This document shows positions 1 to 6,955 of a DNA stretch of 64,000 nucleotides, one piece after another; within the stretch, counting starts at the first letter, position 1; each line of letters begins with the position of its first letter. The stretch is from Cyanobacteria bacterium UBA6446. Lineage in GTDB: Bacteria > Cyanobacteriota > Vampirovibrionia > Gastranaerophilales > Gastranaerophilaceae. Made by a program: the position numbers and the translations under genes. Under the pieces are notes generated by a model. It was not told the DNA's origin, did no database searches, and was given only the letters and a program-made list of their open reading frames with translations. Location of the stretch: the NCBI GenBank assembly GCA_002438405.1, contig DJOE01000024.1:1-64000 (forward strand), written 5' to 3'.

Positions 1-36
1 CGGTTAAAACCTTTACTACAAGGCTATTACGGGTTA

Positions 37-47
37 CCCCCCCCCCC
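37..47. repeat. Homopolymer tract of 11 C
   Basis: Eleven consecutive C residues in an otherwise AT-rich sequence. A plus-strand reading frame is open from the window edge through the tract to a TGA at 61-63, but it is too short to identify as a gene end. Such tracts can vary in length by slippage; whether this one matters cannot be judged here. Confidence 0.9.
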
Positions 48-132
48 TAAAATCGCTCTATGACTGCATTTCAGCATTATTTAGTCCTTTCTCTTTACTA
101 TGCTCAACTCGTGTGTGACTTTTATATTCTGC

Positions 133-181
133 GTTCAAGATTACTACGTCACTTCGTTTTAATCCATGTCCCATTTGTTCA
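133..181 (-). repeat. Dispersed repeat, copy A
   Basis: This 49-base stretch matches 33202-33250 at 41 of 49 positions, without gaps. Read on the minus strand, both copies translate in the same frame to E-Q-x-G-x-x-L/K-x-R-S-D-V-V-I-L-N. Here it lies inside a 61-codon open frame (58-243, minus) that has no convincing ribosome binding site. It is best described as a dispersed repeat with residual or real coding character; the element type is not recognised. Confidence 0.65.
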
Positions 182-260
182 TTATTTTGACTCGTAATGA
201 CATGTATTTTTTTCATTATATCATTTTTTTTATGGCTTTTCAATATTTGTTTTATATTTA

Positions 261-404
261 ACCCTCACCCACGTATGTGGGAAGGCTTTTCAAACTTCAC
301 CATTATTGGTGGAAAAGCTACGTGCGTAGCACTTTAATGCATTTATCATACAAGTTTCACAATTGTTGGTAATCTAACTACATACGTAGTACCTTGACGG
401 ATTT
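261..404. repeat. Hairpin plus two diverged 60-base-period repeats
   Basis: A CCCAC-GTAT-GTGGG hairpin at 268-281 is followed by two diverged copies of about 54 bases, 291-344 and 351-404, exactly 60 bases apart. Both carry a TACGTA-like palindromic core (near 318-329 and 378-389). About two thirds of positions agree. The second copy contains the -35 box of the promoter at 394-423. Function unknown; it looks like an old local duplication. Confidence 0.5.
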
Positions 405-423
405 TGACTTCGTATGGTATAAT
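394..423 (+). promoter_or_regulatory. Strong sigma-70-like promoter
   Basis: TTGACG at 394-399, an 18-base spacer, then a perfect TATAAT at 418-423. Transcription would start near 430. No plus-strand protein gene follows; the transcript would instead run into the hairpin and T-run ending at 538. Confidence 0.7.
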
Positions 424-429
424 AGGTTT

Positions 430-538
430 ATCGGTTAAGGTTCAAGCCCGAGAACAATAAAAGTTCTTAAAGAATTCTCTTCTTTTGATGGTAAAGCTGT
501 TTGCCGATTTATGTGCAATATATTTATGCACTTTTTTT
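430..538 (+). ncRNA. Candidate small structured RNA
   Basis: A promoter with near-consensus boxes lies just upstream and a rho-independent terminator closes the unit, giving a transcript of about 109 bases with no usable open frame. ATCGG (430-434) pairs with CCGAT (504-508), closing a domain. Inside it AGAAC (451-455) can pair with GTTCT (462-466). The terminator is GTGCA (513-517), a 9-base loop, TGCAC (527-531) and seven T. I do not recognise the family: it lacks the GGAAGG loop motif of SRP RNA, is short for 6S RNA and has no tRNA-like ends. The 3' end overlaps the stop codon of the opposite-strand hinT gene. The boundaries are inferred. Confidence 0.55.
512..538 (+). terminator. Rho-independent terminator of the small RNA
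   Basis: Five-base-pair stem GTGCA/TGCAC with a 9-base loop, followed directly by TTTTTTT (532-538). The T-run exists only on the plus strand, so it serves the plus-strand transcript and not hinT. Confidence 0.75.
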
Positions 539-844
539 GCCCATAACATGGATATGCAAATGGAAAACTTCCTGTCCTGCTTCTTTTCCTGTGTTAATTT
601 GGGTTTTATAAGATTTTAAGCCGGCTTTTTTTGCAGCATCTTTTACTGTTTGTAAAAGTTCTGCCATTAATTCTTTATCTTCAAGTTCATTTAAGGAGGC
701 GATATGCTTTTTAGGACATACTAACATGTGAACTGGTGCTTTGGGGTGTATGTCATTGAAAACAACCGTATTTTCAGTTTCATATACAAATTCTGTTCCA
801 AAATCACCGTTTATTATTTTACAAAAAATACAATCTTCACTCAT
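524..844 (-). CDS. hinT: HIT-family purine nucleoside phosphoramidase (HinT-like)
   Basis: 106-residue cytoplasmic histidine-triad protein. The family hydrolyses adenosine phosphoramidates and aminoacyl adenylates. The triad H95-L-H97-I-H99 is intact near the C terminus, and the N terminus has the usual C5-x-x-C8 pair (CIFCKI), which in many HinT proteins contributes to zinc binding. Length is normal. The frame is open further upstream, but the ATG at 844 has AAGGAG about seven bases before it and fits the family start, so the longer form is not used. It is last in a minus-strand run; its stop overlaps the terminator of the small RNA on the other strand. Confidence 0.93.
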   Translation of the reverse strand: MSEDCIFCKIINGDFGTEFVYETENTVVFNDIHPKAPVHMLVCPKKHIASLNELEDKELMAELLQTVKDAAKKAGLKSYKTQINTGKEAGQEVFHLHIHVMGKKSA

Positions 845-877
845 TTTTTTCTCCTTTTTTAAAATAAACACATGAAA

Positions 878-1450
878 TTATCTTAGTTTTTTTGCCAGTG
901 ACAAACCAGCAGGCAATGGCAAAACAACATTTTCATAATTGGGATTAGCATTTATATCATCTATAAATGTCTGAACCTTTGCAGCATGCGAGATTACATT
1001 ATCGCAAGCTATGTAACCACCAACATTCAAATGTGGTTCAATTAGGTGGAAAAATTTGATATATTGGGCTTTATTTGCATCAACAAATGCAAAATCAATC
1101 CTAAAGGCTTCCGGTAAATATTCCAAAATGGTTGCGGCATCGCCTTTTCGGGTATCAATAATGTCTGCAACTCCACATTTTTGGAAGTTTTCTTTGGCTA
1201 CATCAAGTCTTTTGTCATAAAACTCAATAGTGGTAAGTTTTCCACCTGTTTTTTTCAAAGCCTTGCCAAGCCAAATTCCAGAATAACCATTTGATGTCCC
1301 AACTTCAACAACACTTTTGGATTTTGAATCAACTATTAAATTGTACAAAAATTCAGCCGTTGGACGAGAAATGTTCCAAAACTGTTTTTGCGTCTTTTCA
1401 AGTTCTTTTAAAACTCCTTGTGTTGTTGTATCAAATGTATCAATTATCAT
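878..1450 (-). CDS. Class I SAM-dependent O-methyltransferase
   Basis: 190 residues, resembling the catechol/caffeoyl-CoA O-methyltransferase family (Methyltransf_3). The SAM-binding motif I is VVEVGTSNGYSG (about residues 47-58), followed by the acidic end of strand beta 2 (TTIEFYD), then the DFAFVDANK segment that in this family carries a metal-binding aspartate. The substrate cannot be read from sequence. The ATG overlaps the TGA of the upstream beta-propeller gene (ATGA, 1447-1450), so the two are translationally coupled. It belongs to the grpE-dnaJ direction of transcription. Confidence 0.85.
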   Translation of the reverse strand: MIIDTFDTTTQGVLKELEKTQKQFWNISRPTAEFLYNLIVDSKSKSVVEVGTSNGYSGIWLGKALKKTGGKLTTIEFYDKRLDVAKENFQKCGVADIIDTRKGDAATILEYLPEAFRIDFAFVDANKAQYIKFFHLIEPHLNVGGYIACDNVISHAAKVQTFIDDINANPNYENVVLPLPAGLSLAKKLR

Positions 1451-2865
1451 TTTATTGTTTTCACCTTATTTGTAATTACTATTGTTCGAACAGGAACATC
1501 TAAAGGACTTGTTTTCACAATATCTTTACTTGTTGTATCAATCACTGAATAAAGACCTGAACGAGCATTGGTAATCATTATCATATCTGTATTTTCGATT
1601 GGAGAAATATTTGTTGCGAATGCATTTGTATTCAAGAAAAACTTATCTGTGATAACATCATCTTGCGTGTTTAGAACTTCAACCAAATTTTCTGCAGCAC
1701 CTAAGATATACAATTCACCATTGTGAACATACATATCCACAGGTTTTTCGCAAACTTCCAACTCAGACATCAAGCCCATTGTTTCGTAATCAACAATTGC
1801 TAATCTGTTTTGGGTTCGGCTAATAATGTAAATTTTACCATTCACATAGGCAATTTTTGAAATATTAGGAAAACTTCCAATATTTTTTAACAAATAATTG
1901 TTATCAAGTTCAATTGCCCAGATATCGTTTTTGTTTCTATCAACATAAAACATCTTTGTTCCATCTTCAGAAAGTGTTAATTTCTCGCACATTCCGTTGA
2001 TTTTTAATTGTTTTTTCAAGGTCATTGTTTCAAGATTTAGAATATAGATACTTGAATTTGAACCGGCTGAAACATACGCAATTTTATTGTTGTTATCAAT
2101 AACAATTTGCTCTGGAACAACATCAAAATGAACTTCTTTGATAACTTTTTCATCTTTCAAAGAAATAACATTCAATGTTTTAGAGTCAAAATAAGTAACA
2201 AGCAAAAACTCACCGTTATAACACTTCATATCATTGATAATTCCGTCTTGTTCAAGTGTATATTCCGGAGTTTTGGAATTTGAACTTATAACTTGGATAT
2301 TTTTATTTCTTCCAGATGCGATGTAAAAAGTTTTGTTATTCAACTGTTCAACAGGTGTAACTGCGTTTTTCTTAGTTTTGTTTTTAGGATTGTTAATTCT
2401 CAAACCTGTGTCTTGGGTTGTTGAAACATCAATATCACCAATAATACCTTTTAATGTTTCAGGAATAACAAGACCCTTTGGAAGTAAAATATCTTGCGGC
2501 AAAAGTCCTGATTGAATTTCGTCAGGTGGATTTAGCATATTTATTACAGTTTTCTTGCCATTTGTATTTATCACTTTTAAAAGCGAATAATTGTTGTTAA
2601 AAATCACCATATCCGGTTTTTGTTTCAAAGTTTCATTTGACGGATAAGTTGTTTTTATTCCGATTTTATCAACATTTTGAACTTTAGCAGGAAAAATCGG
2701 CAAATACATTGTATTATCAGGAAGAATTACCACTCCGTCAAATCTGAAATTTGTATTTGGAAAAGATTTATTCACAAAGTCTTGAATGTCAGTCGGAACT
2801 TGTTCAGCAAAAGCCATTCCGCCAGAAAACAAACATAATATTAAAGTTAACAACAATTTGCGCAT
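1447..2865 (-). CDS. Exported beta-propeller protein (YVTN/YncE-like)
   Basis: 472 residues. Residues 1-20 form a signal peptide (MRKLLLTLILCLFSGGMAFA, cleavage after AFA). From roughly residue 175 to the end there are repeating blocks of about 40-45 residues with the pattern of strand-turn-strand units (for example 'IAYVSAGSNSSIYILNLETM' and the 'GKIYIISRTQNRLAIVD' unit), typical of six- or seven-bladed propellers such as YncE or NHL/lactonase-like proteins. No catalytic residues can be assigned; a scaffold or ligand-binding role in the envelope is likely. It follows dnaJ by one base and overlaps the methyltransferase start, so it sits in the chaperone operon. Confidence 0.75.
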   Translation of the reverse strand: MRKLLLTLILCLFSGGMAFAEQVPTDIQDFVNKSFPNTNFRFDGVVILPDNTMYLPIFPAKVQNVDKIGIKTTYPSNETLKQKPDMVIFNNNYSLLKVINTNGKKTVINMLNPPDEIQSGLLPQDILLPKGLVIPETLKGIIGDIDVSTTQDTGLRINNPKNKTKKNAVTPVEQLNNKTFYIASGRNKNIQVISSNSKTPEYTLEQDGIINDMKCYNGEFLLVTYFDSKTLNVISLKDEKVIKEVHFDVVPEQIVIDNNNKIAYVSAGSNSSIYILNLETMTLKKQLKINGMCEKLTLSEDGTKMFYVDRNKNDIWAIELDNNYLLKNIGSFPNISKIAYVNGKIYIISRTQNRLAIVDYETMGLMSELEVCEKPVDMYVHNGELYILGAAENLVEVLNTQDDVITDKFFLNTNAFATNISPIENTDMIMITNARSGLYSVIDTTSKDIVKTSPLDVPVRTIVITNKVKTIK

Positions 2866-2866
2866 A

Positions 2867-3994
2867 TTATTTAAAAACTCCTTTAACTTTTGACATAATT
2901 GATTTTTGAGGTTTTTTGCCTGTTTGAATTTCGTACAATTTTTGGTAAAGGACTTTTTCCTCGTCGCTCAATTTTGTTGGAACTTTAATCTTCAAAACTA
3001 CAATATGATCACCACGTTGAGATGGTCTTGTAATAATTGGAATTCCTGCCCCTTTGATTTTTAGAAGATTTCCATGTTGAGAACCCGCAGGAATTTGAAT
3101 ATTTTTTTCACCATCAAGTGTTTTGATTGAGATAACATCACCAACAACCGCTTGTGCAGGAGAAATTTCAAGTTCCGTAAATACATTTATTCCATCACGT
3201 TTGTAATAATTTGACGGTTCAACGTGAATTACTACAAACAAATCGCCGTTTGGTCCACCATTAATTCCGCAATCTCCCTCTTTAGAAACACGGATTTTTG
3301 ACATATTGTCAACACCAGCCGGAATTTTAATTTCGACTTTCTTTTCTTTATTAATTTGTCCGTGCCCCTTACAAGTTTTGCAAGGTTTGTCAATAACTTG
3401 CCCAGTACCTTTACAATGCGGACAAGTAGTGATTTGAGCAAAATTACCAAGTGGAGTTCTTGTCACTGTTTTAACCTGTCCAGAACCATTACATTGAGGG
3501 CAAGTTTTCTTTTGAGTACCAGCTTCAGCACCTGTTCCATGGCAATCAGGACAAGTTTCAAGGTGGTCAAATTTTATTTCTTTGTTAATACCAAAAACAG
3601 CTTCTTCAAATTTCAATTTAACATCATATCTTAAATCGTCACCACGTTGAGGTGCATTTGGGTCAACTCCGCCACCACCAAAGCCAAAGCCACCAAAACC
3701 GCCGAAAAAGCTTTCGAAAATATCATTGATATCGCCAAAACCACCTGCGAAAGGTCCATTGGTATCAAAACCGGCATTTTTCAAGCCGTCTTCACCATAC
3801 CTGTCATAAGTTGCTCTTTTGTTATCATCAGATAATGTTTCGTAAGCTTTGCCAAGTTCTTTGAATCGTTCCTCAGCGTCTGGAGCCTTATTTACATCTG
3901 GGTGTAATTTTCTTGCTTTTTGTCTAAAAGCTACTTTTATTTCTTCTTTGGTCGCCTCTTTTGTAACGCCTAATATTTCGTAGTAATCTGCCAT
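2867..3994 (-). CDS. dnaJ: Chaperone protein DnaJ
   Basis: 375 residues, the normal length. The J domain (1-70) carries the HPD triad at 31-33, which stimulates DnaK ATP hydrolysis. A Gly/Phe-rich linker follows (about 75-115), then four CxxCxGxG zinc-finger repeats (CPDCHGTG, CPQCNGSG, CPHCKGTG, CKTCKGHG) and the C-terminal substrate-binding domains. It delivers unfolded substrates to DnaK. grpE is just upstream in the same direction (40-base gap); dnaK itself is not in this window. Confidence 0.97.
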   Translation of the reverse strand: MADYYEILGVTKEATKEEIKVAFRQKARKLHPDVNKAPDAEERFKELGKAYETLSDDNKRATYDRYGEDGLKNAGFDTNGPFAGGFGDINDIFESFFGGFGGFGFGGGGVDPNAPQRGDDLRYDVKLKFEEAVFGINKEIKFDHLETCPDCHGTGAEAGTQKKTCPQCNGSGQVKTVTRTPLGNFAQITTCPHCKGTGQVIDKPCKTCKGHGQINKEKKVEIKIPAGVDNMSKIRVSKEGDCGINGGPNGDLFVVIHVEPSNYYKRDGINVFTELEISPAQAVVGDVISIKTLDGEKNIQIPAGSQHGNLLKIKGAGIPIITRPSQRGDHIVVLKIKVPTKLSDEEKVLYQKLYEIQTGKKPQKSIMSKVKGVFK

Positions 3995-4033
3995 TTTCTT
4001 TTAATACTTCCTTTTAAATCCTCAAATCTGTAA

Positions 4034-4627
4034 CTATTCGGCAGTTGCAACATTTACAAGTGTAGGTCTTAGAACTTTATCGCCTAATTTATATCCTTTT
4101 TGTAATTCATTGATTACAGTATGTTCTGGGTGTTCACTTGTTGGAGTTTGCATAACTGCTTCATGGAAATTAGGGTCAAACTCTTCACCTACAGCTTTAA
4201 TCTCTTCAAGTCCAAGTTTTGATAATGCTTCATGAACTTGTTTATGTACAAGGTTAAAACTTTCTTTAACTTTTTCGCAATCATCAACATTTTCCAATGC
4301 TTTTTGACCACGTTCAAAATTATCAAGAACTTCAATCATTTTTTTCAAAGCTGATTCTGTTCCATATTTAATTAAATTTTCACGTTCTTGTTCTTGACGT
4401 TTTCTAAAGTTGTCAAAGTCAGCAGCTAAACGAACATATTGCTGATTCAATTTGTCGTAATCTGCTTTTAATTTTGAATATTCTTCATTTTTTGACTCAT
4501 CTTTTTTGTCCGAAGTATCTTTTGCTTCTTCTTCTGTTTTAGTTTCAGTTTCAGAAGATTCTACTTCTTTGTTTTCATCTTTAATTACATCGTCATTACT
4601 AAACGGATTTGAATTTTTATGTGTCAT
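4034..4627 (-). CDS. grpE: Nucleotide exchange factor GrpE
   Basis: 197 residues. An acidic, low-complexity N terminus rich in E/K/D (about 10-45) precedes a long coiled coil and the C-terminal beta domain with the family pattern GVEFDPNFHEAV-like (here 'GEEFDPNFHEAVMQ'). GrpE releases ADP from DnaK. The frame extends to 4663, but the ATG at 4627 has GAAGGG seven bases upstream and removes twelve unconvincing residues. It forms an operon with dnaJ. Confidence 0.95.
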   Translation of the reverse strand: MTHKNSNPFSNDDVIKDENKEVESSETETKTEEEAKDTSDKKDESKNEEYSKLKADYDKLNQQYVRLAADFDNFRKRQEQERENLIKYGTESALKKMIEVLDNFERGQKALENVDDCEKVKESFNLVHKQVHEALSKLGLEEIKAVGEEFDPNFHEAVMQTPTSEHPEHTVINELQKGYKLGDKVLRPTLVNVATAE

Positions 4628-4661
4628 AATTTTTCCCTTCACAACATTATTATATACATTC

Positions 4662-4689
4662 ATTATAAAGTATCAAACTAAATTCACAA
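4662..4689 (-). promoter_or_regulatory. Promoter of grpE-dnaJ
   Basis: On the minus strand: TTGTGA (4689-4684), 16-base spacer, perfect TATAAT (4667-4662). Transcription would begin near 4655. No CIRCE-type inverted repeat is seen around it, so HrcA control is not supported. Confidence 0.6.
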
Positions 4690-4720
4690 GGGAAATTTAT
4701 TTTTTTTTAATATTTTAAGT

Positions 4721-4751
4721 AAAAAAGAAACGGTTATGACTTAACCGCTTC
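4721..4751 (-). terminator. Terminator after the uracil-DNA glycosylase gene
   Basis: CGGTTA (4731-4736) pairs with TAACCG (4742-4747) and the stem extends through GAA/TTC. On the minus strand it is followed by a run of T (TTTTTT, 4726-4721). It separates the glycosylase gene from grpE. Confidence 0.75.
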
Positions 4752-4785
4752 TTTTCTTGAATATGTAATAAATTTCAAATTATTA

Positions 4786-5433
4786 TTAGACCATAGCCAT
4801 TTCCTTAGAGAAAGGGTTGGAGGAGGAACACACCTGTCTATCGCCCAAGATTTCAGATTTAATTTTTGCTAAATCTTCTTGCATCAATCTTCTTGGTGAC
4901 CCTTCTTCCATTGAGTGGTTTCTCAACAAGTATGATGGGTGGAAAATAGCCATAGCTTTATATGTTTTTCCATTAATTGTTACATCAAACCAATTTCCTC
5001 TAACTTTTGAAATTTGAACTTTTTTATCTTTCCAAAATGATTTTAAAGCTGTTGCACCGCAAAAAATAATTGCTTGCGGATTCATAATATCAATTTGCGC
5101 AGTTAAAAATCTTTCGCAAAGAGCTTTTTCAACATCTGTCGGAACTCTGTTTTCTGGAGGTCTGCATTTTACGGTGTTGATAATATACAAATCTTCTTCT
5201 CTAGAAATTCCTGCTTCTTCTAAGAATTTGTTTAACAATTGACCGGCTCTGCCTACAAATGGTTTACCTGTTTCATCTTCATTTTCTCCAGGAGCTTCAC
5301 CAATCAAAACAATTCTTGCAGTTTCCGGATTTCCGTCAGAAAAAACCACATTTTTACGAGTTTTTGCTAATACACAATCTGTACAATTTTCGCACTTTGA
5401 CTGAAGTATATCTAAACAGCCTTTTTTAATCAT
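4786..5433 (-). CDS. Type 4 (iron-sulfur) uracil-DNA glycosylase
   Basis: 215 residues. It removes uracil from DNA in base-excision repair. Four cysteines are spaced as expected for the [4Fe-4S] cluster: C14, C17, C90 and C106 (CENC, KCRPP, ALCER). The uracil-pocket motif GEAPGENED (45-53) and the C-terminal loop motif HPSYLLR (near 165) are present. Members resemble the thermophilic UDGa and the phage SPO1 polymerase-like family. The ATG at 5433 is preceded by GGAGAGAG. Monocistronic or at the end of a short unit, with its own terminator. Confidence 0.92.
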   Translation of the reverse strand: MIKKGCLDILQSKCENCTDCVLAKTRKNVVFSDGNPETARIVLIGEAPGENEDETGKPFVGRAGQLLNKFLEEAGISREEDLYIINTVKCRPPENRVPTDVEKALCERFLTAQIDIMNPQAIIFCGATALKSFWKDKKVQISKVRGNWFDVTINGKTYKAMAIFHPSYLLRNHSMEEGSPRRLMQEDLAKIKSEILGDRQVCSSSNPFSKEMAMV

Positions 5434-5455
5434 TTACTACTCTCTCCTCATTAAG

Positions 5456-6916
5456 TTATTTAGTTTCATTTAACTTTTTAAAATAACCGATATTGTATTT
5501 TTTACAATATCTTTTTAATTCTTTCATTATTATATCAGATAATAAAAATACTGCAATCAAATTAGGAACTGCAAGAAATAAAGTGAAAGCATCTGACAAA
5601 TTTACTACACTTTTCAAATTCATAGCAGAACCGATTACGATAAATAAACAGTAAATTATTTGGAATGTTCTTGTTGTAAATTTAGATTCACCAAACAAGA
5701 ATGTCCAGCTTTTTGTTCCGTAATATGAACCGCAAAGCATTGTGGATAAAACAAAGCAAGCAGCCATAAACGTCAATAAGACAGGGAAGAACGGACAAAC
5801 AGTTGCAAATGCTTTTGAGGTTAATTCAATCCCCTCAATACCCGTAGCATTCATATATGCACCGGTTACAACAATAATAAATGCAGTAGCAGCTCCAACA
5901 ATAACAGTATCAACAAACGGTTGTAACATTGCAATAAAAGCTTGCGCAACAGGTTTGCTTGTTCTAACAGCAGAAAAAGCAATTGGCGCAGTACCTAAAC
6001 CTGCTTCATTTGCAAACATTGCACGTCTGAATCCCCATAACATACAACCCCAAATGCCACCAGAAATCATAGCTTGCGGCTTGAAAGCCTCTTTCAAGAT
6101 TAAACAAATTGTATGTGGAACATGCTGAATATTTAACAAGCAAATTATAAAAGCAGAAAACACATACAATGTACACATTACAGGTGTAACTTTAGATGTA
6201 AATTTTCCAATAGCTTTAATTCCGCCAATTACTGTAACATAAGTAATCGTTGCAACAATTAAACCGAAAATCCATCTTTCATTTGAAAATAACCCTGTAA
6301 CATTTGAAATTTGAGTTGTAATTGCATTAATTTGGAATAAATTCCAACCGCCAATCATCGCAAAGACGCAACATACTGCATAGATTTTTGCAAGATATGG
6401 AGTGTATGGTTTAATCCACTCTGCGCGCAAACCATTGATAATATAGTACATTGGACCACCAGATGATGAACCGTCTTTATTAATTTGTCTGAATTTTATA
6501 CCCAAAAGAACTTCAGCAAACTTCAATGCCATTGAAAAAACTCCGGCAATCATCATCCAAAAAATTACCCCAGGGCCACCAACAGAAACCGCCAAAGCAG
6601 AACCTACAACATTTCCCATGCCGGCAGAGGCTGAAATAGTTGCTGTTAAAGCTTGAAAAGATGAAACTTCTCCATGTTTTTTCTTTTTTAAAATATCTTC
6701 GTGTTTATATTTTTTGGTAATCAAATCAATTGCATGTTTAAAGCCCCAAAACCCGATAAATCTTGTTCTGATTGTAAAATACAATGCAGCAATCATTAAT
6801 AACAAAATCAAAAACTCCACACGAACTCCGTGAATAGTTACATGTGAAAAAATTAATCCTGAAATTTTATTCGCAACAGGCGATAAAATACTATCAATTC
6901 GGCTATCTAAATTCAT
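5456..6916 (-). CDS. Sodium:alanine/glycine symporter, AGCS family
   Basis: 486 residues with about ten to eleven hydrophobic segments. Family motifs include the GMGNVVGSALAVSVGGPG segment near residue 100 and FANEAGLGTAPIAFSA near residue 300, both characteristic of AlsT/DagA-type carriers that import alanine or glycine with Na+ or H+. Substrate choice is not resolvable. No Shine-Dalgarno sequence is visible before the ATG; a TATAAT lies six bases upstream instead (6928-6923 on the minus strand), so the mRNA may be leaderless. Confidence 0.92.
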   Translation of the reverse strand: MNLDSRIDSILSPVANKISGLIFSHVTIHGVRVEFLILLLMIAALYFTIRTRFIGFWGFKHAIDLITKKYKHEDILKKKKHGEVSSFQALTATISASAGMGNVVGSALAVSVGGPGVIFWMMIAGVFSMALKFAEVLLGIKFRQINKDGSSSGGPMYYIINGLRAEWIKPYTPYLAKIYAVCCVFAMIGGWNLFQINAITTQISNVTGLFSNERWIFGLIVATITYVTVIGGIKAIGKFTSKVTPVMCTLYVFSAFIICLLNIQHVPHTICLILKEAFKPQAMISGGIWGCMLWGFRRAMFANEAGLGTAPIAFSAVRTSKPVAQAFIAMLQPFVDTVIVGAATAFIIVVTGAYMNATGIEGIELTSKAFATVCPFFPVLLTFMAACFVLSTMLCGSYYGTKSWTFLFGESKFTTRTFQIIYCLFIVIGSAMNLKSVVNLSDAFTLFLAVPNLIAVFLLSDIIMKELKRYCKKYNIGYFKKLNETK

Positions 6917-6922
6917 AAATCA

Positions 6923-6928
6923 ATTATA
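6923..6928 (-). promoter_or_regulatory. -10 box six bases before the symporter ATG
   Basis: Perfect TATAAT on the minus strand, with a six-base gap to the start codon at 6916, so the transcript would start at or next to the A of ATG. No clear -35 box is seen at the right distance. One of several similar cases in this window. Confidence 0.45.
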
Positions 6929-6955
6929 CTACAAACATAGAGAAAGCTTTTGGAA

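Noticed and set aside
58..243. 61-codon minus-strand open frame
   Set aside because: It overlaps the dispersed repeat and has no convincing ribosome binding site or promoter; reported as repeat, not as a gene.
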